From Candidatus Alistipes stercoravium (GTDB lineage Bacteria; Bacteroidota; Bacteroidia; Bacteroidales; Rikenellaceae): 64,000 nt of DNA. Of this stretch, positions 50,904 through 59,834 are shown piece after piece. Location of the stretch: NCBI GenBank assembly GCA_019119615.1, contig DWWQ01000011.1, positions 1 to 64,000 on the forward strand, read 5' to 3'. Each line of letters opens with the position of its first letter. Within the stretch, counting starts at the first letter, position 1. Under the pieces are notes generated by a model. The model saw nothing but the letters and a program-made list of their open reading frames with translations. It did no database searches and was not told the origin of the DNA. The translations under genes were made by a program, and so were the position numbers.

Positions 50904-51800
50904 TCAGAGGGGCAAGTGCTCCTCGACGGTTTCGCGCAGGCGCGTGCGGTCGAGGTGGGTATAGATCTCGGTCGTGAGGATGCTCTCGTGGCCGAGCAGC
51001 TCCTGCACCTGGCGGATGCTCGCGCCTCCTTCGAGCAGGTGCGTGGCGAACGAGTGGCGGAGGGTGTGGGGCGAAATGCGCTTGGTGATGCCCGCGCGGC
51101 GCGCCGCCTCGCGCAGGATCGTGAAGACCATCACGCGGGTGAGCTTCCCGCCGCGGTTGTTCAGGAAGAGCACCTCCTCGCCGGCCCGCGCGGCACGCCG
51201 CACCTCCAGGTAGCGGTGGATGCGTTCGCGCGCCACGCCGCTGACGGGCACGAGGCGCTGCTTGTCGCCCTTGCCGATCACGCGCACATAGCCCTCGCCG
51301 AAGAAGAGGTCCTGCAGCCGCAGCGACGTGAGCTCCGAGACGCGCAGCCCGCACGAGTAGAGCACCTCGAGCATGGCGCTGTCGCGCAGCGCCTTGGCCG
51401 TCGTGCCGTCCACGGCGGCGATGATGCGGTCGATCTCCGCGGTCGTGAGCACGTCAGGAAGCTGCCGCGCGGCCTTGGGCGCCAGGATGAACTCCGCGGG
51501 CGAGGACTCCACGCGGTCGTTGAGCATCAGGAAGTTGTAGAAACTTCGGACGCCGCACAGCGCCCGGGCCTGCGACGACTTCTCGCGCCCGCGGTCGTAG
51601 AGCCACGCCATGTAGCGCTGGATCATCGCCTCGCCGACGCGGGCGGGCGGGACGTCGTACTGCCGCAGGATGAAGTGCGCGAACTGCCGCAGATCGCGCA
51701 TGTAGGCCTGCACGGTGTTCTCCGCAAGCCGCTTTTCGAGCTTCATGTAGGTGCGGTAGCGCCGTGCCGTCTCCTCCCATTTTTTCGTATTTTCCGCCAT
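50904..51800 (-). CDS. xerD: Site-specific tyrosine recombinase XerD
   Basis: A 298-residue recombinase that resolves chromosome dimers at dif together with a XerC partner. The N-terminal SAM-like domain covers about residues 10-95. Catalytic residues are complete: Arg153 in GLRVSEL, Lys177 in IGKGDK, His245 and Arg248 in [17 protein letters not shown], His271 in LLGHESI, and Tyr280 in EIYTH. Length and lack of mobile-element neighbours support a housekeeping Xer enzyme over a phage integrase. It is divergent from prmA; a near-consensus box (TATCTTCG at 51845-51852, minus) may be its promoter. Confidence 0.93.
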   Translation of the reverse strand: MAENTKKWEETARRYRTYMKLEKRLAENTVQAYMRDLRQFAHFILRQYDVPPARVGEAMIQRYMAWLYDRGREKSSQARALCGVRSFYNFLMLNDRVESSPAEFILAPKAARQLPDVLTTAEIDRIIAAVDGTTAKALRDSAMLEVLYSCGLRVSELTSLRLQDLFFGEGYVRVIGKGDKQRLVPVSGVARERIHRYLEVRRAARAGEEVLFLNNRGGKLTRVMVFTILREAARRAGITKRISPHTLRHSFATHLLEGGASIRQVQELLGHESILTTEIYTHLDRTRLRETVEEHLPL

Positions 51801-51830
51801 CTTCCCTCTGCCGAATTCGAAGAATATCGC

Positions 51831-51838
51831 TAACTTTG
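51831..51838 (+). promoter_or_regulatory. -7 promoter box for prmA-recO
   Basis: TAACTTTG fits TAnnTTTG and lies 32 bp upstream of the prmA start codon, in the divergent xerD-prmA spacer. Confidence 0.55.
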
Positions 51839-51870
51839 TCCTTGCGAAGATACGAAAATTTTACATAATT

Positions 51871-52701
51871 ATGGACTACATTGCCCTTCACGTCCCCACG
51901 CAGGACGAAACGCAGAGCGAGATCCTCACGGCCGAGCTGGCCGACTACCCCTTCGAGAGCTTCGAGAGCGAGGGCGGCCTGCTGAAGGCCTACATCCGCA
52001 AGGAGGCGCTCGCCGACTGCAAGGCCGAGGTCGATGCGCTGCTCGAACGCTACGGCCTGCGGGGCCGTTACATCGCCATCGAGACGCAGAACTGGAACGC
52101 CCTCTGGGAGCAGAACTTCCCGTGGGTCGATGTCGAGGGGCGGCTGCGCATCCGCGCGCCCTTCCACGAGGCAGCGCCCGCGGGCGAGGCCGAGGTGGTG
52201 CTCATGCCCAAGATGTCGTTCGGCACGGGGCACCACGCCACGACGTGGCTCATGGCGCGGGCTCTGCTTGACCTGGAGCTGGAGGGCCGCATGGGGCTCG
52301 ACATAGGCAGCGGCACGGGGGTGCTGGCGATCATCGCGGCACAGCGCGGCGCGGCGCATGTCGATGCCGTGGACATCGACGACTGGGCCGATGCCAACTG
52401 CCGCGAGAACATCGCAGCCAACGGCGTTGCGGATCGCATCACGCCGATGCTGGGCGACGTGAGCCGCATCGCGGGCCACGCCTACGACTTCATCGTGGCG
52501 AACATCAACCGCAACATCCTCACGGCCGACATGGGGGCCTATGCCGCGGCGCTGCGCCCGGGGGGCGACCTGCTCATGAGCGGCTTCTTCGAGGAGGATG
52601 TCGCGGCGATCCGCGCCGCGGCCGAAGGGCTCGGGCTGCGGCACGCGGCCACGGCCTCGCGCGAAGGGTGGGCCCTCGTGCATGTCCGCCGCGAGGCCTG
52701 A
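51871..52701 (+). CDS. prmA: Ribosomal protein L11 methyltransferase
   Basis: A 276-residue methyltransferase that trimethylates L11. The N-terminal substrate domain is followed by the hinge motif PKMSFGTGHHATTWLM (about residue 111), the SAM motif LDIGSGTGVLAIIAAQRGA (about 145), and the catalytic-site pattern VANINRNIL. It has the clear domain order of PrmA. recO follows after 11 nt. Confidence 0.94.
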   Translation: MDYIALHVPTQDETQSEILTAELADYPFESFESEGGLLKAYIRKEALADCKAEVDALLERYGLRGRYIAIETQNWNALWEQNFPWVDVEGRLRIRAPFHEAAPAGEAEVVLMPKMSFGTGHHATTWLMARALLDLELEGRMGLDIGSGTGVLAIIAAQRGAAHVDAVDIDDWADANCRENIAANGVADRITPMLGDVSRIAGHAYDFIVANINRNILTADMGAYAAALRPGGDLLMSGFFEEDVAAIRAAAEGLGLRHAATASREGWALVHVRREA

Positions 52702-52712
52702 ACCCGCCGCCG

Positions 52713-53438
52713 ATGAAGAGCTACAAGGGGCGCGGCATCGTGCTGCACACGCTCAAATACGGCGACTCGTCGATGGTCGTCTACCTGCTCACGGATGTCG
52801 GGGGGCGCCGCAGCTACATGGTCCAGGGGGTGAGAAGCCGCAACGGCCGGGGCTCGAAGCTGGCGCTTTTCCAGCCGATGTTTCCCGTGGAGTTCGAGGG
52901 GCTGGAGTCCCCGCGGCAGGAGATGCACCGTTTCAAGGAGGTGCGCGCCGGCTTCGCGCTGCGCGAGGTGCCGTTCGACGTCCGCAAATCGACCATGGCG
53001 CTCTTCATGGCCGAGGCACTCTACCGCCTGGTCCGCGAATGCGAGCCCAACGCGACGCTCTTCGACTTCGTCTGGAACTCGGTCGGGGCGCTCGACGCCA
53101 TCGAGCGGGGCGTGGCGAACTTCCACCTGTGGTTTCTGGTCCACCTCTGCCGGCTGCTGGGCTTCCAGCCGGGCAACGCCTACACCCCGGAGTCGTGGTT
53201 CGACATCCGCGAGGGCGAGTACGTTCCGGCACGGCCGCCGCACACGCTTTTCCTGACGCGGGAGTGCGCACGGCTGCTCGACGAACTGCTGCACAGCGAC
53301 GTGCGCCGTCTCGAACAGATCGCCCTTTCGCATACCGAACGCACGGAGTTCCTCAACGCCATGCTCGTCTACCTGGGCTACCACCTCGACGCCGTCAGCG
53401 CCGTGCAGTCGGTACGCATACTAAAAGAGGTCTTCTGA
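52713..53438 (+). CDS. recO: DNA repair protein RecO
   Basis: A 241-residue recombination mediator that loads RecA onto SSB-coated single strands. The N-terminal OB-fold starts KGRGIVLHTLKYGDSSMVVYLLTD, followed by the helical domain (FMAEALYRLVRE). The C-terminal zinc-binding cysteines of E. coli-type enzymes are not obvious, as in other Bacteroidota RecO proteins. The start was placed at 52713, immediately before the OB-fold; the frame is open a little further upstream. Confidence 0.9.
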   Translation: MKSYKGRGIVLHTLKYGDSSMVVYLLTDVGGRRSYMVQGVRSRNGRGSKLALFQPMFPVEFEGLESPRQEMHRFKEVRAGFALREVPFDVRKSTMALFMAEALYRLVRECEPNATLFDFVWNSVGALDAIERGVANFHLWFLVHLCRLLGFQPGNAYTPESWFDIREGEYVPARPPHTLFLTRECARLLDELLHSDVRRLEQIALSHTERTEFLNAMLVYLGYHLDAVSAVQSVRILKEVF

Positions 53439-53468
53439 CGTTATAAGGATATAGAAAAGGAGGTCATT

Positions 53469-53921
53469 ATGAAACGTATGTTGCTTGCGGTCCTTGCGCT
53501 CGCTGCAGCGCTGACCGCCTGGGGCCAGGAGTTTTCCATTCCGCGCCGTGAGGATCCCCGCAAGGCGATGCTCCCGAAGTTCGAATATCCCGATTCGATG
53601 ACGCAGATGTATTTCTGGCAGCCCGATATCTCGGTTCTCTATCCGCTTCCGACCGACCTGCCGCAGAAGAACTTCAAAAAGCGGGATGCAGAGCGTACCC
53701 CCGAAATACTCGTACCGATGAAACCCGCAACGCAGCGGACCCGTGTCAGCGGGAGCAACGTCCTGCAGATCGGGCCCTTCGTTACGCTTTCGAACGGCCA
53801 GGCGTGGAACTGGCACCCCTCGCCGGAGTTCTTCCTGGGACCCGAGAGGCGCCCTGTCTGGGGGTCGTTCATCGGCTCGTATCTCGACGCGCGGACCCTT
53901 TCGTTCCCGATGCCGCGCTGA
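53469..53921 (+). CDS. Small secreted protein of unknown function
   Basis: A 150-residue protein with a signal peptide (MLLAVLALAAALTAWGQ). The mature part starts EFSIPRREDPRKAMLPKF and shows no known motif; it is rich in Pro and aromatic residues (MYFWQPDISVLYPLP, WNWHPSPEFFLGP). It is probably periplasmic. It follows recO after 30 nt and is closed by a strong terminator. Confidence 0.65.
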   Translation: MKRMLLAVLALAAALTAWGQEFSIPRREDPRKAMLPKFEYPDSMTQMYFWQPDISVLYPLPTDLPQKNFKKRDAERTPEILVPMKPATQRTRVSGSNVLQIGPFVTLSNGQAWNWHPSPEFFLGPERRPVWGSFIGSYLDARTLSFPMPR

Positions 53922-53956
53922 CAGCCGCAGCGGGCAGAAGGCTCCGGCAGCCACTG

Positions 53957-53990
53957 AAAAAAGCCCTTCCGTCATGGAAGGGCTTTTTTT
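53957..53990. terminator. Bidirectional terminator
   Basis: The arms AAAAAAGCCCTTCC and GGAAGGGCTTTTTT form a 14-bp stem with a 5-nt loop and A/T tracts on both sides. It separates the secreted protein gene (+) from the convergent O-acetyltransferase gene (-). Confidence 0.92.
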
Positions 53991-54008
53991 CGTGCCGAAG
54001 GGTGTCCG

Positions 54009-54596
54009 CTACCGTTTTTCGCGGTGGATGCTGCCGAGGATCCGTGCGGGAACCCCGCCGACGATCACCTCCGCCGGGACATCCTTCGTAACGACAGCCC
54101 CGGCCGCCACGACGGCGTTGTCGCCGATCCGCACGCCGCGGAGGATCGTAGCGTGCGAGCCGACCCAGACGTTGCGCCCCAGCGTGATGGGTGCCGGGCG
54201 GGTCGTCGCACGCTCCTCGGGTTCGAGGCCGTGGTCGAGCGTCGCGAAGACCACGTCGTGGCCGATCTGGCAGCCGTCGCCGAGCGTTACGCCCCCGTGG
54301 TCCTGAAAATGGCAGCAGGCGTTGATGAAGACCCCGCGGCCCAGGTGGATGTTCTGCCCGTAGTCGGTGTAGAAGGGCGGGAAGAGACGCACCGAAGGAT
54401 CGACCTCGCGGCCGAAGAGCTCCGAGAGCAGGGCCCGCAGCTCCTCGGGGGTGTGGTAGGCGCCGTTGATCTCGAAGGTGATGCGGCGCGCCCGCTCGCT
54501 CATCTCGTGCATGTAGCCGCGGACCTCCTCCGCGGCGAGCGGCTCGCGCCGCCGGACCAGCTCCAGAAACTCCTCGCGTGTCATGGTCTTTGTCAT
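54009..54596 (-). CDS. Sugar O-acetyltransferase (maltose/galactoside acetyltransferase type)
   Basis: A 195-residue hexapeptide-repeat enzyme of the LacA/Maa/NodL group. The N-terminal Mac domain (about residues 10-60) is followed by FYTDYGQNIHLGRGVFIN, then CQIGHDVVFATLDHGLEPE with the catalytic His, and the repeats NVWVGSHATILRGVRIGDN and VVAAGAVVTKDVP. It transfers acetyl from acetyl-CoA to a sugar hydroxyl, probably in the cytoplasm. It lies 3 nt downstream of the flavodoxin-like gene. Confidence 0.9.
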   Translation of the reverse strand: MTKTMTREEFLELVRRREPLAAEEVRGYMHEMSERARRITFEINGAYHTPEELRALLSELFGREVDPSVRLFPPFYTDYGQNIHLGRGVFINACCHFQDHGGVTLGDGCQIGHDVVFATLDHGLEPEERATTRPAPITLGRNVWVGSHATILRGVRIGDNAVVAAGAVVTKDVPAEVIVGGVPARILGSIHREKR

Positions 54597-54599
54597 GTA

Positions 54600-55142
54600 T
54601 CAACAGTTGCGACCCGCTTCGCAGGCCTCCTGCAGCGCGGCGTGGCCCTCGATCTCGCCGACGTTCCATACCCCGGGGCAGAGGATGCTCCGGCGCAGGT
54701 GCGCCTCCTCGAGGCAGTCGAAAAATCCCTGGAACGTATCCACCGTGCGCAGCATGAGCTGGCGGTCCGGCTCGGCGGCCGTGAGCAGCAGGTAGAACTC
54801 CTTGCCGGAGATCTCCGTATAGCGGGCGCACGAGCGGTCGATGAGCGTCTTCATCTGGGCCGACATCGTATAGAAATAGACCGGCGAGGCCATCACGATG
54901 ACGTCGGCGCAGACCATCTTTTCGATGATCCGTGCGGCATCGTCCTGCTGGGGGCAGGGGCGTCCCTCACGGCTGCAAAGGCCGCAGCCCGTGCAGTAGT
55001 GGATCGTGCAGTCGCGCAGGAAGATCTTTTCGACCTGGTGGCCCGCCTCCGCGGCGCCGCGCAGGAATTCGTCGCAGAGCCGGTCGGAGTTGCCCCCGCG
55101 ACGCGGACTGGACGAGAGAATCAGCACTCGTTTTGCCATCAT
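54600..55142 (-). CDS. Flavodoxin-fold NAD(P)H-dependent FMN reductase family
   Basis: A 180-residue protein with the flavodoxin-like FMN-binding start LILSSSPRRGGNSDRLCDEF, a cysteine-rich stretch (YCTGCGLCSREGRPC, about residues 49-63), and the isoalloxazine-side loop SPVYFYTMSAQMKTLIDR. It resembles iron-sulfur flavoproteins and multimeric flavodoxin WrbA relatives; the cysteine spacing could hold a cluster or disulfide. A substrate cannot be named. It has its own promoter box. Confidence 0.85.
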   Translation of the reverse strand: MMAKRVLILSSSPRRGGNSDRLCDEFLRGAAEAGHQVEKIFLRDCTIHYCTGCGLCSREGRPCPQQDDAARIIEKMVCADVIVMASPVYFYTMSAQMKTLIDRSCARYTEISGKEFYLLLTAAEPDRQLMLRTVDTFQGFFDCLEEAHLRRSILCPGVWNVGEIEGHAALQEACEAGRNC

Positions 55143-55162
55143 GTTCGTGTGTTTCGTTGCGG

Positions 55163-55170
55163 CAAAGATA
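55163..55170 (-). promoter_or_regulatory. -7 promoter box for the flavodoxin/acetyltransferase pair
   Basis: TATCTTTG on the minus strand lies 20 bp upstream of the flavodoxin-like start codon. Confidence 0.6.
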
Positions 55171-55384
55171 GCGCAAAAGCTCTTTCGGCCTCCTATCCCG
55201 ATTCCGGTTTCCGCTACCCCGATTCCGGATTCGGGCGCCGGGCCGCACCCGCCCGGCGCCCGCAGACGGCGGCATAGGCCCGGATACCGGTCCGGGAGCT
55301 CTCCGACATGCGTTTTTAGGTATTTTCGCGTATTGACGCACCTTGATGAAATAGCGACATTTGCAGCAGAAAAAACCGACTTCC

Positions 55385-56635
55385 ATGAGACCTGCACCGC
55401 ATCTGCTGCCCCTTGTCCTGCTTCTCCTCATCCCGTTCGGAGTGCGAGCCGCCGAGCCGCCCGCCACGGAAAGCCCTACGGCGGAAGCCGCCCCGGCCGC
55501 CATGACGGCACCCGCAACGGCTCCGGTCGCGGAGCTTGCGGAACTCCGGCCCGCAGAGGCCGCCGAATCCCCCGAATCCCCCGGAACTCCCGAAACTCCC
55601 GAAACCTCCGAAACCTCCGGAGCCGCCGGAGCCCCCGGAACCCCCGGAACCCCCGGAACCCCCGGAACGGAGGATGCGGCGAAGGACTCCGCCGCGAAAA
55701 GGTGGCTTTCCCGCCTGCCGAAGGTCTCGGGCTATGTGCAGCTGGGCTACGAATTCGGCGACGGGCTGTCGAGCTTCTTCATCAAGCGCGTGCGCCTCGA
55801 CCTGGCGGGAGCGATCGCCCCGAAACTGGGCTACCGCATCCAGCTCGAGTTCGCCTCGCCGAAGATCGTCGATGCCTACCTGGAGTACAAGCCCCTGAAA
55901 CAGCTGAACCTCAAGGTCGGCGAATACAAGATCCCCTTCTCGATCGAGAATACGGTCTATCCGCCGCTGAAGTTCGAGCTGATCGAATACCCGCTGGCCC
56001 TGCAGCGCCTGATGGGCTTCGACGACGTCTGCGGCCTCGCGGCCACGGGCCGCGACATGGGCGCCACGCTCTACGGCGACCTGATCGAGCGCGACGGCCG
56101 GGCGCTTTTAAGCTACGACCTCGGAGTCTTCAACGGCGAGGGAATCAACGCCCGCGACCGCAACCTTTCGAAGGACCTCGCGGCCCGGCTGACGCTCCGC
56201 CCGTTGCGGGGGCTGCAGATCGCCGCCTCGTACTATTGGGGCGAATACGGCACGGAGTACCTGCGGCGCGTACGCTACGGCGCGGGCATCTGCTACGACC
56301 GGGGTCGGATTATCCTGCGCAGCGAGTGGATCGGCGGCGAGACGGGCCTCCCGGCACCCGAAGAAGTGCGGCACGGAGGCCTGCTCGAAAGCCGCGGCTG
56401 GTACGCCCTGGGCGGCTGGCGCGCCACGCCGACGCTGACCCCCCTCGTACGCTACGACACCTTCCTCGAGAACGCCTCCTCGGACGCCACACGCCAAACG
56501 AACTGGACGGCCGGCCTGCTGTGGCAGCCCGTGCGCTTCCTGCGCTGCCAGCTCAACTACACCTGCGAGCAGTACGCCGCCCGCGACACGGACCCGCGCA
56601 ACGTCGTCTCGCTGATGTTCACCGGAATTTTCTAA
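55385..56635 (+). CDS. OprO/OprP-like porin with low-complexity Pro/Thr/Glu linker
   Basis: A 416-residue protein with a signal peptide (LLPLVLLLLIPFGVRAAE), then an unusual Pro/Glu/Thr/Gly-rich stretch (about residues 24-105) with GTPGTPGTPGTPG. The phosphate-selective porin barrel follows from about residue 112 (VSGYVQLGYEFGDG, FIKRVRLDLAGAI) to the final aromatic residue Phe, typical of outer membrane barrels. It probably passes anions or small solutes. The linker could be a periplasmic plug or spacer region. The ATG at 55385 was chosen for the clear signal peptide. Confidence 0.85.
   Translation: MRPAPHLLPLVLLLLIPFGVRAAEPPATESPTAEAAPAAMTAPATAPVAELAELRPAEAAESPESPGTPETPETSETSGAAGAPGTPGTPGTPGTEDAAKDSAAKRWLSRLPKVSGYVQLGYEFGDGLSSFFIKRVRLDLAGAIAPKLGYRIQLEFASPKIVDAYLEYKPLKQLNLKVGEYKIPFSIENTVYPPLKFELIEYPLALQRLMGFDDVCGLAATGRDMGATLYGDLIERDGRALLSYDLGVFNGEGINARDRNLSKDLAARLTLRPLRGLQIAASYYWGEYGTEYLRRVRYGAGICYDRGRIILRSEWIGGETGLPAPEEVRHGGLLESRGWYALGGWRATPTLTPLVRYDTFLENASSDATRQTNWTAGLLWQPVRFLRCQLNYTCEQYAARDTDPRNVVSLMFTGIF
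55561..55670 (+). repeat. 9-bp tandem repeat inside the porin linker
   Basis: Four near-perfect CCCGGAACC-type 9-bp units lie at about 55631-55668. They are preceded by more diverged units of the same length (TCCCGAAAC and similar). Unit gain or loss keeps the frame and would change linker length by three residues per unit. Confidence 0.7.
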
Positions 56636-56660
56636 ACCCTTGAAATATTTCTGAAAAACG

Positions 56661-57941
56661 ATGAAAAACTGGATCGAACAACTCCGCACCGAGGATTGGG
56701 TCGTAGTCTGGGTCTCCCTGCCGCTGCTGCTCGCCGCCGCCCTCGCGCCCCACTGCCTGCCCTACGTTCCCTCGACGCTCGTCGGCACGACGGCCTGGTA
56801 CAACATCGTACTGCTCTTCGCCCTCGTGCTGGTGGTTCTCTACGTCGGGAGCCTCCTGCTACGCCGCCCCACACGGGGCATGATCCCCTCGCTGGCGGTA
56901 GTATTCGCCGTCTCGCTGCTGGCGCAGCTCGTAGCCAAGATCCCCGTCGTGGCCCACTACGGCTTCGAGTCGGTCTTCTTCTCGGTGCTCTTCGGACTGC
57001 TCATCCGCAACCTCTGGCGGGTTCCCGCGTGGATGAAGCCCGCCATCCAGGGGGAGTTCTTCATCAAGATCGGCGTCGTCTGCCTCGGCGCGACGATCCT
57101 CATCGGCGACGTCATGAAGTCTGGCATCTTCGGCCTCGTCCAGGCGTGCCTCGTGGTGGCCGTCGTCTGGTTCTTCGCCTTCCGCACGGCACGCCGCGCA
57201 GGGGTCGATGAACGCTCGGCGATGATCCTCTCAAGCGGCGTCTCGATCTGCGGCGTCTCGGCCTGCATCACCGCGGCGCGCGTGGCGGGCGGCGACGACC
57301 GCAAGCTCTCTTACATCGTCTCGCTGGTGCTCATCGTCGTCGTGCCGATGATCTACCTCATGCCGTGGCTGGCCCACCTGATCCTCCCGCACCTGTTTGC
57401 TCCGGAGGTGGCCCGCGAGGTCGCCGGGGCGTGGATCGGCGGCACGATCGACACGACATCGGGCGTCGTGGCCTCGAGCGAGATGGTCGGCGCGGAGGCC
57501 AGCAGCCACGCCGTCATCATCAAGGCGGCGCAGAACGTGCTGATCGGCGTCGTGGCCTTCTTCATCGCCCTCTACCTCTCGACGCGGGGCGAGCGGGGCG
57601 GACAGGCCCCCTCGCTGGGCATCGTCTGGGAGAAGTTCCCGAAGTTCATCCTCGGCTTCGTGGCCGCCTCGCTGGTCTTCAGCCTGCTGCAGTCGGGCGG
57701 GGTCTTCGTCCCCACGGCCGCGGGCAAGCTCGCCGAGACGGGCGCCGCGAAGACCCTCTCGACGCTCTTCTTCTCGCTGGCCTTCGTCTGCATCGGCCTC
57801 GACACACGTCTGAAGGAGATCATTTCGCGCGAGAACCGCAACATTCTGCGCTCGTTCCTCACGGCCCAGGCCTTCAACATCGTCGCGACGTTCCTGATCG
57901 CCTCGCTGCTCTTCGGCGTGCTGAAGCCGATGTGGTCGTAA
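56661..57941 (+). CDS. YeiH/UPF0324 family membrane protein (putative sulfate exporter)
   Basis: A 426-residue protein with about 10-11 membrane helices. Family features include FFIKIGVVCLGATILIGDV, SSGVSICGVSACITAARVAGG with conserved small residues, WIGGTIDTTSGVVAS, and KAAQNVLIGVVAF. Proteins of this family are annotated as putative sulfate exporters; direct evidence for the substrate is limited. It lies 25 nt downstream of the porin and ends at a GC-rich hairpin. Confidence 0.88.
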   Translation: MKNWIEQLRTEDWVVVWVSLPLLLAAALAPHCLPYVPSTLVGTTAWYNIVLLFALVLVVLYVGSLLLRRPTRGMIPSLAVVFAVSLLAQLVAKIPVVAHYGFESVFFSVLFGLLIRNLWRVPAWMKPAIQGEFFIKIGVVCLGATILIGDVMKSGIFGLVQACLVVAVVWFFAFRTARRAGVDERSAMILSSGVSICGVSACITAARVAGGDDRKLSYIVSLVLIVVVPMIYLMPWLAHLILPHLFAPEVAREVAGAWIGGTIDTTSGVVASSEMVGAEASSHAVIIKAAQNVLIGVVAFFIALYLSTRGERGGQAPSLGIVWEKFPKFILGFVAASLVFSLLQSGGVFVPTAAGKLAETGAAKTLSTLFFSLAFVCIGLDTRLKEIISRENRNILRSFLTAQAFNIVATFLIASLLFGVLKPMWS

Positions 57942-57947
57942 CGGAAT

Positions 57948-57982
57948 TCCGGAGGGGGCGGTGAAAAAACCGCCCCTCCGGA
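57948..57982 (+). terminator. Hairpin after yeiH-like gene
   Basis: A 14-bp stem (one bulged G) with an A-rich loop lies 6 nt past the stop codon. A T-tract does not follow, so terminator function is only likely. Confidence 0.5.
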
Positions 57983-58033
57983 TACGAAACACCCCGGGCG
58001 CCGCATTTGGTACAAGAACCTAATACTCCGCCC

Positions 58034-59776
58034 ATGCGAACCTGATTTATGCAGCGGCGATGCTGTCGTGCCTCGCCGTCCGTCCGGCTTTTGGCCGGAA
58101 TGCCGAACCCACCGTTCCCCCCTCGGACCCGAAAGCGTTCACGCTGACGTGCGACGATTTCGAAGATCCCCGCACGCTCCCCAACCTCGAAACGCTCTGC
58201 CGTGTCTGGGGCTATGCCAAGTACCACCATCCCGTCTTCTGCGACACGCTGCGCCGCGTCGATATCGACAGCGCCCTCTTTGCCCTGCTGCCGCGGGTCG
58301 TGCACGCCGACCGGGAGACCCGCAACCGGCACCTGCTCGACTGGGTCCGCTCGCTGGGAGATTATACCCCTAACCGGGTCGAGTACGAACAGGCGCTGGC
58401 TTCGTATGACCTGGTCGAGACGGCCGACCTCGGATGGACGGCCGATACCGTGTTGCTGGGCGGGGAACTCTCGAAGTTGCTGCAGGAGCTGCGTTATGCC
58501 GAGCGCGGCGAGAACTTCTACCTCCGCATGGGAACAATGGAAAACGGAGCGGGTTATCACTACCTTTCGTTGCGCAACGAGAGGTCCTATCCGACCCAGC
58601 AGATGGATAGCGGGCACAACCTGCTGACGCTCTTCCGTCTGTGGAACGTCATCGAATATTATGCTCCGAACCGTTCGCTGACGCTGCACCCCTGGGAGGA
58701 GGTGCTCACGAGCTACATTCCGCGCATGGGGGTCGAGACGGATCCCGTCCGCTTCTCCCGGCTCTATTTCCGGCTGATTCGCGAACTCAACGACGGCCAT
58801 GCCTACGCGCCGATCGAGATGCTCTTCGGACAGCGGATGCTGCCCGTGTGGCCGCTCCAGGCCGAAGGGCGCCTCTTCGTCGGCTACTCCGGCGACAGTG
58901 CCCTCGAACGGGGCGACGAGGTGGTGGCCATCGACGGGGAGCCTATCTCCAAACGGCTGGAGTTGCTGCGGGAATATGCCTCGCGGTCGAACGAGGCGAG
59001 CCTGCGCCAGGCCCTCCGTTATTATGGGCTCTGCACGCGCCGTGATACCGCCGAGGTGGTCCGCCGTCGCGCCGGGGCCTGCGACACGCTCCGCGTGGCA
59101 ACGGTGCCCTATGGCAGCGTCTCCCCCCCTTTACGACCCGGCACAACTCGTGCAGCCGCCCTTCCGCCTGCTGGCCGATTCGGTGGGTTACATCTACGCC
59201 GGGACCTTCTCACGCGAGCACCTCGCCGAGGTCGGGCAGACGCTACCCCGCACGCGGGCGCTCATCATCGACCTGCGCACCTACCCGCTGAATGTAGACG
59301 GCGCGCTGATAGCGCTGGCCGGCCAGTCGCTGCGTACCGAGTCGGTCGTTGTTAGGCAGGCGCTCTATCAGACGCTGGCCCTGCCCGGTCTCTTTTTCCG
59401 GCAGGAGCAGTGGCTGTTCGAGGACTTCGGAGAGGTTGCCGCACGATGTACCGAACCCTACAAAGGACGGGTGATCTTACTGGTGAACGAGATGACGCAG
59501 AGCAACCCCGAGTTCCAGGCCATGGCGCTGCAGCGATGCCCGCAGACGCTGACCATCGGTTCGCCGACCTCGGGTGCCACCGGCTCCATTGTCTGGATTC
59601 CGTTGCCCGGTCAGATAACCAGTTTCTCCGGTGTCGGCGTCCTCTATCCGGACGGAACCCAGACCCAGACCGTAGGAGTGCGCCTCGATGCCGAGCTCTA
59701 CCCGACGGTCGAGGGGCTTCAGGAGGGACGCGACGAGATTCTCGAACGGGCACTGAAGCTCGCCGCCGGGGATTGA
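58034..59776 (+). pseudogene. S41 family peptidase, frameshifted
   Basis: Remains of a secreted S41 (tail-specific) protease. The first part is open from 58060 to about 59122 (LETLCRVWGYAKYHHPVFCD, ELNDGHAYAPIEMLFG, a PDZ-like ERGDEVVAIDGEPIS). The second part, with the nucleophile Ser in NEMTQSNPEFQAMAL and IGSPTSGATGS, continues in another frame to 59776. The break lies at a run of seven C (59123-59129); one C fewer would join the frames. A second break lies at the start: ATG at 58034 meets a stop at once, but one extra base in codon 2 would restore a signal peptide (RNLIYAAAMLSCLAV). Confidence 0.85.
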
Positions 59777-59800
59777 CCCGCGCCGCGATTGCACACCATG

Positions 59801-59834
59801 AAAAAGGCCGATCCCCTACGGATCAGCCTTTTTT
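59801..59834. terminator. Bidirectional terminator between S41 pseudogene and YgiQ gene
   Basis: The arms AAAAAGGCCGATCC and GGATCAGCCTTTTT form a 14-bp stem with one mismatch and flanking A/T tracts. The YgiQ stop codon lies within the structure. Confidence 0.88.

Noticed and set aside
50904-51800. XerD-like gene as integrase of the phage-like block
   Set aside because: It lies about 13 kb away behind housekeeping genes, has the normal XerD length and all six active-site residues, and no attachment-site repeats were seen around the block.
55561-55670. Possible CRISPR array at the 9-bp repeats
   Set aside because: The units are adjacent without spacers, far too short, and in frame with the porin; no cas genes are in the window.
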